27,690 nt of DNA from RGIG7450 sp045577655 (lineage in GTDB: Bacteria > Bacillota > Clostridia > RUG12999). Both the position numbers and the translations under genes were made by a program. Location: positions 1 to 27,690 of the forward strand of contig JAZNIU010000050.1 in NCBI GenBank assembly GCA_045577655.1, in the 5' to 3' direction. The notes under the pieces were generated by a model that was not told the origin of the DNA, did not search any database, and worked only from the letters and a program-made list of their open reading frames with translations. Numbering within the stretch: position 1 is the first letter of the stretch; the number at the start of each line of letters is the position of its first letter. Below are positions 8,252 through 16,452 of the stretch, piece by piece.

Positions 8252-8839
8252 ATGTTTAAAAACAAAGCGGCAATGATAACGGTTGCCGTTTTGCTTGTGT
8301 TTGTTATGGTTGCAGTGGCAAGCCTGTTCCGTAAAAGCCGGACCGGCGTTGAAGCAACAGTGGACTATCCTGACATAAAAGTTTATATTCGCGGAGAGGT
8401 CAAAAACCCCGGCCTTTATGAAATTGACGCAGACCTAAGACTTATTGAACTGATTGAGCTTGCCGGCGGACCGACAGAAAATGCCGACCTTGACCGACTT
8501 AACCTTGCGGCAATCCTTTCGGACGGGAAAACGGTGAAAATTCCGGCAGTTGGAGAAGAGGAAGAAAGTCCCGAGGTTATAGAAGCTATGGCTCAGACCG
8601 ATTATGAGGAACACTTTTCATCCGGCAGCGATAAGATAGCATCGGGTACTGTGAACATAAACAGTGCCGGCAAAGAAGAGCTTATGAGACTGCCCGGAGT
8701 AGGGGAAGCCACTGCGGTCAAAATAATAAACTACAGAGAAACGGCCGGCGGATTTAATGCAATAGAAGAAATAATGAACGTTTCGGGGATAGGCGAAAGC
8801 AAGTTTTTGTCAATGAAACCTTTCCTGAGCGTTGAATGA
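8252..8839 (+). CDS. comEA: ComEA-like SLBB/helix-hairpin-helix DNA-binding membrane protein
   Basis: The 195-residue protein has an N-terminal membrane anchor (about 8-26), a SLBB domain (about 40-100, with VYIRGEVKNPGLYEI) and tandem helix-hairpin-helix motifs (132-195, with VNINSAG and LPGVGEATA). This is the ComEA architecture, in which the anchored protein binds incoming double-stranded DNA during natural transformation. No comEB or comEC lies in the window, so a competence role is inferred from architecture only. The ATG lies 12 bases after an AAGGA. An intervening GATGT-GTA-ACATC inverted repeat might shorten that distance. Some isolated clostridial ComEA-like proteins have no shown competence role. 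Confidence 0.88.
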   Translation: MFKNKAAMITVAVLLVFVMVAVASLFRKSRTGVEATVDYPDIKVYIRGEVKNPGLYEIDADLRLIELIELAGGPTENADLDRLNLAAILSDGKTVKIPAVGEEEESPEVIEAMAQTDYEEHFSSGSDKIASGTVNINSAGKEELMRLPGVGEATAVKIINYRETAGGFNAIEEIMNVSGIGESKFLSMKPFLSVE

Positions 8840-8854
8840 GTAAGTGGTGCAGAT

Positions 8855-10222
8855 ATGAAACAAAACACAATAGCGGCGCTGGCAACTGTTCCCGGCACAA
8901 GCGGAATAGCGGTAATACGAATAAGCGGCGATGAGGCTGTAAACGTTGCAGCCTCGGTGTGCGGCAAAAAAATAGTGTCGGCAGACACCCACACGGCACA
9001 CTTTGTTAAATTAAAAAGAGAAGACGGCAGCATAATTGACCATGCAGTTGCAACGGTTATGCGTGCCCCCAACTCTTATACAGGCGAAGACGTTGTGGAA
9101 ATAAGCTGCCACGGAAGCATGACATCGGTTAAAGAAATTTTAACCCTTTTGACTGAAAATGGTGCAAGATATGCCGAGGCAGGCGAGTTTACCAAACGTG
9201 CCTTTTTAAACGGAAAAATGGACCTCTCACAAGCGGAAGCGGTTTTAGACGTTATAAACTCCAAAACAGAGCTTGCTCTTGCGGTGGGCGTCAATGCGCT
9301 CGAAGGCGGGCTTTCAAGAAAAATAAACGCTCTGCGGGATGACATAGTCTATCTTGCGGCAATGCTCGGTGCAGAAGCAGATTTTCCGGACGAAGGCGTT
9401 TCGGGCTTGTCGGGCGAGATAGTGGAAGAGAAGATAACAGGCGTTATAAAATCGCTTGACGAACTTCTTTTAAACTCCCGTGCGGGAGAGCTGGTACGTG
9501 ATGGGATAAAAACTGTTATAGCAGGCACACCAAACACAGGAAAATCTTCGGTGCTGAATGCACTAATCGGCAGAAACCGTGCAATTGTCACAAACATTCC
9601 CGGAACAACAAGAGACAGCATTGAAGAATATTTGCAGCTTGGACATGCTACCATAAAGCTTATAGACACCGCAGGAATTCACGACACCGACAATGCGGTG
9701 GAAAAAATAGGTGTGGACAGGGCAAACGAGTCGCTTCATAATGCTGACCTTGTGCTTTTTGCCGTTGATATGAGCAGAAGTATAAGCGAGGAAGACCAAA
9801 AGGTTTTTGACCTTGTTAAAGACAAAAAAATGATTGTTTTAATGAACAAAACAGATATAACAAACCCAAATGCCGAAAAAGAGTATGACAGAATTTTTGC
9901 AGAATATGATAAAATCAAAATTTCTGCAAAAACAGGGGACGGAATAGAAGCTTTAAAAACCCGTATATCTGAAATGTTTGATTTAAGCGAGATTGCCAGT
10001 GGCGAAAGCATGGTTATTTCAAATGTCAGACATATAGCCGCAATAAAAGAGGCGAAAGAGCTTGTTGAAACAGCTTACAACGACTATATGGCAGGAATGC
10101 CGGTGGATTTTATGGCGGTTAATTTGGGTCTTGCAATAGAATCGCTGGGTGAAATTACCGGACTTACAGTTTCGGAAGAGGTAGTGGACAGAATTTTCAG
10201 CGAATTTTGTGTTGGAAAGTAA
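8855..10222 (+). CDS. mnmE: tRNA modification GTPase MnmE
   Basis: With MnmG, MnmE installs the (carboxymethyl)aminomethyl group on wobble uridine-34 of several tRNAs. The 455-residue protein has the N-terminal folate-binding domain (TIAALATVPGTSGIAVIRIS), a helical domain and an inserted G domain. The P-loop GTPNTGKS covers residues 224-231, followed by PGTTRD, DTAGIHDT and NKTD. The C-terminal FCVGK is the FCIGK-type ending whose cysteine is functionally important. The start has a weak GGTG ribosome binding site. In many Firmicutes mnmE sits next to mnmG near the origin; here it lies between comEA and tsaD and mnmG is not in the window. Confidence 0.97.
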   Translation: MKQNTIAALATVPGTSGIAVIRISGDEAVNVAASVCGKKIVSADTHTAHFVKLKREDGSIIDHAVATVMRAPNSYTGEDVVEISCHGSMTSVKEILTLLTENGARYAEAGEFTKRAFLNGKMDLSQAEAVLDVINSKTELALAVGVNALEGGLSRKINALRDDIVYLAAMLGAEADFPDEGVSGLSGEIVEEKITGVIKSLDELLLNSRAGELVRDGIKTVIAGTPNTGKSSVLNALIGRNRAIVTNIPGTTRDSIEEYLQLGHATIKLIDTAGIHDTDNAVEKIGVDRANESLHNADLVLFAVDMSRSISEEDQKVFDLVKDKKMIVLMNKTDITNPNAEKEYDRIFAEYDKIKISAKTGDGIEALKTRISEMFDLSEIASGESMVISNVRHIAAIKEAKELVETAYNDYMAGMPVDFMAVNLGLAIESLGEITGLTVSEEVVDRIFSEFCVGK

Positions 10223-10240
10223 GCAGAAAGGGCAAAAAGT

Positions 10241-11263
10241 ATGGAACCGATAATTCTTGGGATAGAAAGCTCGTGTGACGAAACCTCGGTTGCAATAAGC
10301 CGGGGAGGGAGAGAAATTCTCTCCAATGTGATAGCCACACAAATAGACATTCATAAAGAATATGGTGGAGTTGTGCCGGAAATTGCGTCCCGTCAGCACG
10401 TCAACAACATAGACAAGGTGGCAAACGCGGCGCTTAAAGAAAGCGGACTTGCCTTTTCGGATATCGACGCTGTTGCGGTGACGGCAGGGCCGGGGCTTGT
10501 GGGCGCACTTCTTGTTGGAGTGGCCTACGCAAAAGCACTTGCACTTGCGCTTGGCGCTCCGCTGATACCGGTACATCATATAGAAGGGCACATTTCGGCA
10601 AACTACATAGCAGAGCCGGGGCTTGAGCCACCTTTTGTGTGTCTTGTGGCGTCGGGCGGACACAGCCATATTGTGCATGTAACAGATTATAATACATTTG
10701 AAATTATGGGCAGAACAAGAGACGATGCTGCCGGCGAAGCGTTTGACAAGGTTGCCCGTGTTATCGGACTTGGATACCCGGGCGGTCCTTTGGTGGAAAA
10801 AGCGGCAAAAAGCGGCGACAAGGATAAAATAAAATTCCCCAGAGTGAAATTTGAAAATGGGTTGGATTTCAGCTTCAGCGGCGTAAAAACCGCAGTTATG
10901 AACTATATTCATAATGCGGAGCAAAGGAACGAAAAAATAAATGTAAATGATATAGCGGCATCTTTTCAGGAAGCGGTGACCGACGTTCTGGCAACAAACA
11001 CCGTTTTTGCTGCAAAACAAAAGAAGGTTAAAACAATTTGCCTTGCCGGAGGGGTTGCTTCAAACGGATATTTAAGAGAAAAGATGACAGCTCTTGCAAA
11101 GAAATACGACATAGCGGTTTTATTCCCGCCACCAGTTTTATGCACCGACAATGCGGCAATGATTTGCTGTGCGGGATATTATGAATATAAAAAAGGTGTT
11201 CGGGCGGAGGAAAGACTCAACGCATACCCCTCGCTCGAGCTTGGAGATAAAATCGTTATGTAA
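10241..11263 (+). CDS. tsaD: tRNA N6-threonylcarbamoyladenosine (t6A37) transferase TsaD
   Basis: TsaD, with TsaB and TsaE, transfers threonylcarbamoyl to A37 of ANN-decoding tRNAs. The 340-residue protein starts with ILGIESSCDETSVAI, has the metal-binding HHIEGH (112-117), SGGHSH (138-143), the FSFSGVKT block and the LAGGVASN ATP-binding motif. Length is normal. An AAAGGG ribosome binding site precedes the ATG. The gene begins 18 bases after mnmE, grouping two tRNA-modification genes. No hairpin terminator is seen after the stop; the following gap carries repeated DnaA-box-like sequences. Confidence 0.97.
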   Translation: MEPIILGIESSCDETSVAISRGGREILSNVIATQIDIHKEYGGVVPEIASRQHVNNIDKVANAALKESGLAFSDIDAVAVTAGPGLVGALLVGVAYAKALALALGAPLIPVHHIEGHISANYIAEPGLEPPFVCLVASGGHSHIVHVTDYNTFEIMGRTRDDAAGEAFDKVARVIGLGYPGGPLVEKAAKSGDKDKIKFPRVKFENGLDFSFSGVKTAVMNYIHNAEQRNEKINVNDIAASFQEAVTDVLATNTVFAAKQKKVKTICLAGGVASNGYLREKMTALAKKYDIAVLFPPPVLCTDNAAMICCAGYYEYKKGVRAEERLNAYPSLELGDKIVM

Positions 11264-11273
11264 ACATATAATC

Positions 11274-11369
11274 TGTGGAAAAAGAAGCAGTTTTGGTCAC
11301 TTTCCCTGTGGAAAACTCACAGAAACATAGCCTAAACACCACTTTTCCTGTGGAAAACTATGTTGATAA
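11274..11369 (+). promoter_or_regulatory. Cluster of four DnaA-box-like 9-mers between tsaD and fhs
   Basis: TGTGGAAAA (complement TTTTCCACA, one base from the TTATCCACA DnaA box) occurs at 11274-11282, 11307-11315 and 11349-11357. TGTTGATAA (complement TTATCAACA, also one base off) follows at 11361-11369. All point the same way. The second and third lie inside a 20-bp direct repeat with one mismatch (11298-11317 and 11340-11359). The third copy is also a perfect inverted repeat, TTTTCC-TGT-GGAAAA (11343-11357). A TATAAT hexamer (11267-11272) abuts the first box but has no convincing -35. I infer DnaA binding, as a regulatory or titration site; binding by another regulator is possible. Confidence 0.55.
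11298..11359 (+). repeat. 20-bp direct repeat in the tsaD-fhs gap
   Basis: Copies at 11298-11317 and 11340-11359 read CACTTTyCCTGTGGAAAACT and differ at one base only. Their starts are 42 bp apart, about four helical turns, so proteins bound to each copy would face the same side of the DNA. Confidence 0.85.
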
Positions 11370-11416
11370 TGTGTAAAACTGCAACAACTTATGTAAACAA
11401 AGGAGAGAAGAAAATT

Positions 11417-13087
11417 ATGAAACCTGATATAGAAATTGCAGAAAGCTGCAGTATGCTTCCAATAGCAGAAATTGCCGGAGAACTTGGTTTTTCGGAAGAG
11501 GAAATTGAGCTGTACGGAAGATATAAAGCCAAAATAAGTCTGGAAGCAATAGAAAAAAGAAAAGATTTAAAAAACGGCAAACTCATTTTGGTTACCGCAA
11601 TAAATCCCACTCCCGCAGGAGAGGGGAAAACAACCACTTCGGTTGGACTTGGACAAGCTTTTGCTAAAATTGGCAAAAAAGCTATTATTGCATTAAGAGA
11701 ACCGTCGCTTGGACCCGTTTTCGGCATAAAAGGCGGTGCGGCAGGCGGCGGATATTCGCAGGTTGTTCCGATGGAAGATATAAACCTTCATTTCACGGGC
11801 GATATTCACGCAATAACTGCAGCCAACAATTTGTTGTCGGCACTTATAGACAATCATATTCATCAGGGCAATGAACTTGGTATTGACCCGCGCAAAGTTG
11901 TGTGGAAAAGGGTTCTGGATATGAACGATCGTGCGCTTAGAAATGTTGTGGTAGGACTTGGCAGGGATGTTGACGGTGTGCCCAGACAGGACGGGTTTAT
12001 GATAACCGTTGCATCTGAAATAATGGCAATTATCTGCCTTGCCGACGGTATGGACGATTTAAAGGAACGTCTTGGCAAAATAATTGTTGGCTACACATAC
12101 GACGGCCGTCCTGTAACGGCAAAAGATGTAAAAGCTGTTGGGGCTGTGGCGGCACTTTTAAAGGATGCCATAAAACCAAATCTGGTGCAGACATTAGAAA
12201 ACACCCCATGCCTTATGCATGGTGGTCCTTTTGCAAACATTGCTCATGGCTGCAACAGTCTCATCGCAACAAAGCTGGGGCTCAAGCTTGCTGACTATTG
12301 TATAACAGAAGCGGGCTTTGGTGCAGACCTCGGCGGAGAAAAGTTCCTGGACATAAAATGCAGAAAAGCAGGCATCTCGCCTGATGCGGTGGTTATTGTT
12401 GCAACAGTTCGTGCACTTAAATATAACGGCGGAGTCAAAAAAGAAGAGCTTGGAAAAGAAAATGTTGAAGCTCTTGTAACAGGGCTTTCCAACCTTGGAA
12501 AACATATAGAAAACATAAAGGCGTGCGGAATCACGCCGGTTGTTGCAATAAACGAATTTGCAAGCGACACGGAAGAAGAGAAACAGGCGGTTATAAAATA
12601 CTGTAAGCAGTATGGCGTAGCGTGTGTTATGAGCCAGGTTTTCGCAAAAGGCGGCGAGGGCGGAATTGCTCTTGCGGAAAAACTTGTGGAAATAACAGAA
12701 AAAAGCAGCGGAAGCTACACACCGTTTTACCAGCTTTCTCTGTCCATTAAAGACAAAATAAACCAAATTGCGACTCGTGTTTACGGGGGGAAAGGTGTAA
12801 AATATACACCTGCTGCAGAGTCGCAGATTGACAGAATAGAAAAAATGGGATATGGTGATTTGCCTGTTTGTATTGCAAAAACGCAGTACTCTCTCTCGGA
12901 CGACCCCACAAAACTGGGCAGACCGGAAAACTTTGAAGTTGCAGTGTCTGAAGTAAGAGTTTCTGCAGGGGCAGGGTTTGTGGTTGTTTTAACAGGCAGC
13001 ATTATGACCATGCCCGGTCTTCCCAAAATACCGGCGGCAAACAGCATCGACATAGACAGCAAAGGAAAAATAACAGGACTGTTTTAA
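11417..13087 (+). CDS. fhs: Formate--tetrahydrofolate ligase
   Basis: ATP-dependent activation of formate to 10-formyl-THF, feeding purine synthesis and, in acetogens, the methyl branch of the Wood-Ljungdahl pathway. The start chosen at 11417 gives 556 residues, the usual length. AAAGGAGAG lies just before this ATG, whereas an upstream in-frame ATG at 11360 would begin inside the box cluster and has no ribosome binding site. The P-loop-like PTPAGEGKTTT covers residues 64-74; the EPSLGPVFGIKGGAAGGGYSQ region and the DLGGEKF motif are also family hallmarks. The gene stands alone, with no other Wood-Ljungdahl genes nearby, so a biosynthetic C1 role is the safer reading. Confidence 0.97.
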   Translation: MKPDIEIAESCSMLPIAEIAGELGFSEEEIELYGRYKAKISLEAIEKRKDLKNGKLILVTAINPTPAGEGKTTTSVGLGQAFAKIGKKAIIALREPSLGPVFGIKGGAAGGGYSQVVPMEDINLHFTGDIHAITAANNLLSALIDNHIHQGNELGIDPRKVVWKRVLDMNDRALRNVVVGLGRDVDGVPRQDGFMITVASEIMAIICLADGMDDLKERLGKIIVGYTYDGRPVTAKDVKAVGAVAALLKDAIKPNLVQTLENTPCLMHGGPFANIAHGCNSLIATKLGLKLADYCITEAGFGADLGGEKFLDIKCRKAGISPDAVVIVATVRALKYNGGVKKEELGKENVEALVTGLSNLGKHIENIKACGITPVVAINEFASDTEEEKQAVIKYCKQYGVACVMSQVFAKGGEGGIALAEKLVEITEKSSGSYTPFYQLSLSIKDKINQIATRVYGGKGVKYTPAAESQIDRIEKMGYGDLPVCIAKTQYSLSDDPTKLGRPENFEVAVSEVRVSAGAGFVVVLTGSIMTMPGLPKIPAANSIDIDSKGKITGLF

Positions 13088-13090
13088 AAA

Positions 13091-13114
13091 AGTGCAGCCC
13101 GGACAGGCTGCACT
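13091..13114 (-). terminator. Intrinsic terminator of the thioesterase gene, in the gap shared with fhs
   Basis: AGTGCAGCC (13091-13099) and GGCTGCACT (13106-13114) form a perfect 9-bp stem with a 6-base loop. On the minus strand the stem is followed by a run of six T, so it works best for the leftward thioesterase gene. On the plus strand only GAAAATTAAAA follows, so termination of fhs is less certain. Confidence 0.8.
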
Positions 13115-13119
13115 GAAAA

Positions 13120-13593
13120 TTAAAACTGCTGGTTTTCACGAAGCTTTCGAAACTCGCGTCTTTTGATAGCGGCTTCAAAAAAAGCTTTTTCCTCGTCGGT
13201 TTCAGGAATAAGCTGTGGAACGGTTGCGGGAGTCCCCCTCTCGTCAACAGCCACCATCACCAGATAGGCGGTGTTTATAAGCTCTTTGTTTCCGTTTAGT
13301 GCTTCAACATAGGTCCGCACACAAATTTCCATGGAAGTTTTGCCGGCGTGGGTGATAAACCCTTCCAGAACAAGTATATCGTTGGCATAAGCCGGTTTTT
13401 TGAAAACAAGAGAATCCACGGCGGCGGTGGTTACGTTGCAATTACTGTGACGGCGTGCCACAACGGCAGCCACAACGTCTATCCATTCCATAAGCTTTCC
13501 GCCGAAAAGACGTTTATTTCCGTTAAGGACCGACTGTGCGAGAAGCTGAACCTGATAGGTTTTGGAGTCGGACACTTTTTTTGGTGATAACAT
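13120..13593 (-). CDS. Acyl-CoA thioesterase, hotdog fold (YkhA/YciA-like)
   Basis: A hotdog-fold enzyme that hydrolyses acyl-CoA to free acid and CoA. The protein has the N-terminal FGGKLMEWID core helix motif preceded by NGNKRL, the VDSLVFKKP segment and the later GKTSMEICVRTYVE strand, as in the YkhA/BACH-type single-hotdog family; about 157 residues is typical. The ATG at 13593 is chosen because AGGAG lies eight bases upstream. A GTG nine bases earlier (13602) overlaps that ribosome binding site and is rejected. The gene stands alone on the minus strand with its own promoter and terminator. Chain-length preference cannot be read from the sequence. Confidence 0.9.
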   Translation of the reverse strand: MLSPKKVSDSKTYQVQLLAQSVLNGNKRLFGGKLMEWIDVVAAVVARRHSNCNVTTAAVDSLVFKKPAYANDILVLEGFITHAGKTSMEICVRTYVEALNGNKELINTAYLVMVAVDERGTPATVPQLIPETDEEKAFFEAAIKRREFRKLRENQQF

Positions 13594-13614
13594 AAAATTC
13601 ACTCCTTTTAATAT

Positions 13615-13643
13615 ATTTTAGCCCAAAAAACATTTAAGGTCAA
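13615..13643 (-). promoter_or_regulatory. SigA promoter for the thioesterase gene
   Basis: On the minus strand TTGACC (13643-13638) and TAAAAT (13620-13615) are separated by 17 bases. The start codon lies about 22 bases beyond the -10. The short divergent gap must also contain any promoter for the rightward flavoprotein gene, but none is convincing. Confidence 0.7.
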
Positions 13644-13672
13644 CCAAAAAATTTATTTTGGAGAAAAAAACC

Positions 13673-14920
13673 ATGAAAAACATTTTTGACATTCTCATAA
13701 TAGGCGGTGGAGCGTCGGGTATTATGGCGGCAATTTCAGCTGCCCAATCGGCGCCCGTGTCGGTTGCGCTGGTTGAAAAAAATGGCCGCATCGGGAAAAA
13801 ACTTCTCGCAACAGGCAACGGCAGATGCAACTTCACAAATGCAGACAATTCTCTTTCAAGATATCACGGGGAAAATGTTAAATTTGCCATGAGTGCTTTC
13901 GGTAAAATGGACATGGATGCAACACTTGGTTTTTTTGAAAAGCTCGGAATCCTTCCCCGCGAGGAAGAAAACGGCAAAATCTTCCCGTTCAGCGGTCAGG
14001 CATCTTCCGTTTTAGACCTTTTAAGACTTAAACTTGAAACACTTGGTGTTAAAGAAATTGTAGATTTTGACGTTGTCGATATCAGCGAAAAAGATGGTTT
14101 GTTTGAGCTTGTGTCCTTTGACGGCAAAATGCTTAAAGGACGAAAAGTTATAGTCTGCACCGGAGGAAAAGCGGGACCGCAGTTTGGCACCGACGGGAGC
14201 GGATATAAACTTATGGAAAAATTCGGTCACACAAAAACTCCTATTCTGCCTGCAATTGACAAGGTTAAAAGCACCTCCCCGCATGCAAAAGCACTTAAAG
14301 GTATTAAAGCTACCGGTAACGCTACTCTTTTTGTCTCCGGCAAAAAAGAACGAGTGGAGCAGGGCGAGGTTTTGTTTACCGATTACGGACTTTCAGGACC
14401 GCCGATACTCCAGCTTTCAGGACAGGCGGCAAAGGCAATTTTTGAGGGGAAAAGTGCAGAAATTGCACTTGACATTCTTCCTGAATTTTCCGAAGATGAG
14501 CTTTTCTGCCTGCTGAAAGAAAGAAAAAGCACAAACGGTCATTACCCGCTTGAACAGTTTCTGGCAGGGCTTGTTAACAAACAGATTGGCAAAGAAATTA
14601 TAAAGGCGTCGGAGTGCGGCAAATTGAGCTTGCCTGCGTCTGCCCTTTCAGATAAACATTTAAAAAAGCTCTCCGCCCTTTTAAAAGACTGGCGGTTTGA
14701 AATAACCGGTTCTATGGGGTTTAAAGATGCCCAGACAACGTCCGGCGGCATAAAAACTTCCGAATTTATTCCGCAAACAATGGAATCTCGGCTGAAAAAA
14801 GGACTTTTTGCCGCAGGGGAAATACTTGATATATACGGGGATTGCGGCGGATTTAATCTTCAGTGGGCGTGGAGCAGCGGCTATCTTGCGGGACTTTCTG
14901 CTGCAAAGGAGACAATGTGA
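13673..14920 (+). CDS. HI0933/YhiN-family NAD(P)/FAD-dependent oxidoreductase (flavoprotein)
   Basis: A 415-residue flavoprotein. The FAD-binding GxGxxG is at residues 11-16 (GGGASG), followed by the acidic end of the second strand (VEKNGRIGKK) and the family-specific ATGNGRCNFTN near 46-56. The C-terminal FAD motif GEILDIYGDCGGFNLQWA is characteristic of HI0933 proteins, which include the family later called BaiN; the usual substrate is unknown. The ATG at 13673 follows GGAG with a nine-base spacer. A TTG at 13658 is in frame but overlaps this ribosome binding site. The stop overlaps the GTG start of the next flavoprotein gene. Confidence 0.88.
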   Translation: MKNIFDILIIGGGASGIMAAISAAQSAPVSVALVEKNGRIGKKLLATGNGRCNFTNADNSLSRYHGENVKFAMSAFGKMDMDATLGFFEKLGILPREEENGKIFPFSGQASSVLDLLRLKLETLGVKEIVDFDVVDISEKDGLFELVSFDGKMLKGRKVIVCTGGKAGPQFGTDGSGYKLMEKFGHTKTPILPAIDKVKSTSPHAKALKGIKATGNATLFVSGKKERVEQGEVLFTDYGLSGPPILQLSGQAAKAIFEGKSAEIALDILPEFSEDELFCLLKERKSTNGHYPLEQFLAGLVNKQIGKEIIKASECGKLSLPASALSDKHLKKLSALLKDWRFEITGSMGFKDAQTTSGGIKTSEFIPQTMESRLKKGLFAAGEILDIYGDCGGFNLQWAWSSGYLAGLSAAKETM

Positions 14921-16449
14921 AAAAATTTGTAGAAATAAAAGAAATAAAAATGCCGCCCGGTCACACGTTTTTGGACCTTGAAAAAAAGGTGGCAAAAATG
15001 TGCGGGAAAAAACCTGGGTTTATTATTATAACCAAAAAATCGGTTGATGCCCGCAAAAAAAACGACATTCATTTTGTATATAACGTCCGGGCATGCTTCG
15101 GGCAGTCTGAAGAGCTGCAGCGGATAGAAATTCCCAAAACGGCGACCGACCACCCGCCTGTTGTTGTGGGCAGCGGGCCGGCGGGTTATTTTGCGGCGTA
15201 TGTACTTGCCTCGGCAGGACTTTGCCCCATAGTTCTTGAAAGAGGGAAAGAAGTTTCCTTGCGGAAAAATGATGTGGACACCTTCTTTCAGACAGGGAAG
15301 CTTGCGGCAGACTCAAACGTTCAGTTTGGCGAGGGAGGAGCAGGCACATTTTCTGACGGGAAGCTTAATTCGGGCGTATCAAATGCATTTTGCCGGGAAG
15401 CTTTTGAAATTTTTATAGAATGCGGAGCTCCGGAAGAAATTCGCTATCTTTCCAAACCGCATATTGGCACCGACAACCTCTTTTATGTAGTCCAGAATCT
15501 TCGCAAACGCATAACAGAGATGGGCGGCAGGGTGGTTTTTAATTCAAAAGTTACCGATATTATTGTTAAAAACGGGAAAATAACACATGTTATTGCCGAT
15601 AAAAAATACAGAACTGACCATGCAATTTTTGCAATAGGCCACAGTGCGAGAGATACATTTAAAATGCTTTATGAAAAGGGAGCCAAAATGGAACAAAAAC
15701 CCTTTTCGGTGGGTGTGCGCATTGAACACCCCCAAAGCATGATAAACTTTTCGCAGTATGGACAGGAAATGCCGGAAAATCTTCCTGTTGCCGACTATAA
15801 GCTATGGACAAAAGGAACAACTACCAGAGGAGCGTACACATTTTGTATGTGCCCGGGAGGATATGTTGTTGCGGCAGCGTCGGAGGAGGGCGGAGTTGTG
15901 ACAAACGGTATGAGCAGATTTGCCCGCGACGGTGAAAATGCCAACAGTGCACTTCTTGTAAACATCGGACCTCAGGATTTTGGCAGCGACCACTCTCTTG
16001 CGGGAATAGATTTTCAGAGAAAACTTGAAAAAGCGGCGTTTTTTGCAGGCGGAGAAGACTATAAAGCCCCCGTTCAGCTACTGGGAGATTTTTTAAGAGG
16101 GCAAAAGTCGGTTTGTTTTGGCGAAATCCTGCCTACGTATATGCCGGGAGTGAAGCTGTCCGAGCTTAAAAGCATTCTGCCCGGCTATGTGGGCGAATCT
16201 CTTTCCGAAGCAGTGGTGGAAATGGGTAAAAAGCTTAAAGGGTTTGACCGACCGGATGCAATTTTAACGGGTGTTGAAACAAGAAGCTCGTCTCCTGTGA
16301 GAATTTTAAGAGACGAGAATATGATGAGTAGTATTAAAGGACTTTTCCCGGCGGGAGAAGGTGCCGGATATGCGGGAGGCATTACCTCCGCTGCTGCAGA
16401 CGGCATAAAATGTGCACTTAAAATTATAAGTTTATGCAAAGGGAGATAA
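14917..16449 (+). CDS. FAD-dependent dehydrogenase, COG2509 type
   Basis: The 510-residue protein has a roughly 80-residue N-terminal domain (KKFVEIKEIKMPPGHTF start) and a Rossmann FAD motif GSGPAG at residues 85-90. It continues with the VQFGEGGAGTFSDGKLNSG segment and a C-terminal GLFPAGEGAGYAGGITSAA motif, the pattern of the large uncharacterised COG2509 dehydrogenases. No substrate is established. The GTG at 14917 is chosen because AAAGGAG lies five bases before it and it overlaps the previous stop (GTGA), so translation is coupled. An upstream in-frame start inside the previous gene is not supported. Confidence 0.87.
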   Translation: MKKFVEIKEIKMPPGHTFLDLEKKVAKMCGKKPGFIIITKKSVDARKKNDIHFVYNVRACFGQSEELQRIEIPKTATDHPPVVVGSGPAGYFAAYVLASAGLCPIVLERGKEVSLRKNDVDTFFQTGKLAADSNVQFGEGGAGTFSDGKLNSGVSNAFCREAFEIFIECGAPEEIRYLSKPHIGTDNLFYVVQNLRKRITEMGGRVVFNSKVTDIIVKNGKITHVIADKKYRTDHAIFAIGHSARDTFKMLYEKGAKMEQKPFSVGVRIEHPQSMINFSQYGQEMPENLPVADYKLWTKGTTTRGAYTFCMCPGGYVVAAASEEGGVVTNGMSRFARDGENANSALLVNIGPQDFGSDHSLAGIDFQRKLEKAAFFAGGEDYKAPVQLLGDFLRGQKSVCFGEILPTYMPGVKLSELKSILPGYVGESLSEAVVEMGKKLKGFDRPDAILTGVETRSSSPVRILRDENMMSSIKGLFPAGEGAGYAGGITSAAADGIKCALKIISLCKGR

Positions 16450-16452
16450 AAC

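Noticed and set aside
10019..11020. A 333-codon leftward open frame opposite mnmE and tsaD
   Set aside because: It lies wholly antisense to two unmistakable genes. Its translation is Cys/His/Arg-rich with no family pattern, and it has no ribosome binding site or promoter of its own.
11264..11416. A chromosomal replication origin (oriC)
   Set aside because: The box cluster is suggestive, but dnaA, dnaN, rpmH and other usual origin neighbours are absent, and no clear unwinding element or DnaA-trio is visible. Only a binding cluster is claimed.
11264..11416. A tetrahydrofolate riboswitch upstream of fhs
   Set aside because: THF riboswitches can precede folate genes, but I see none of the conserved paired elements here. 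The gap is accounted for by repeats and the ribosome binding site.
11360..11416. An N-terminal extension of fhs from the ATG at 11360
   Set aside because: This ATG lies inside the third/fourth box region with no ribosome binding site. The ATG at 11417 has AAAGGAGAG and gives the standard 556 residues.
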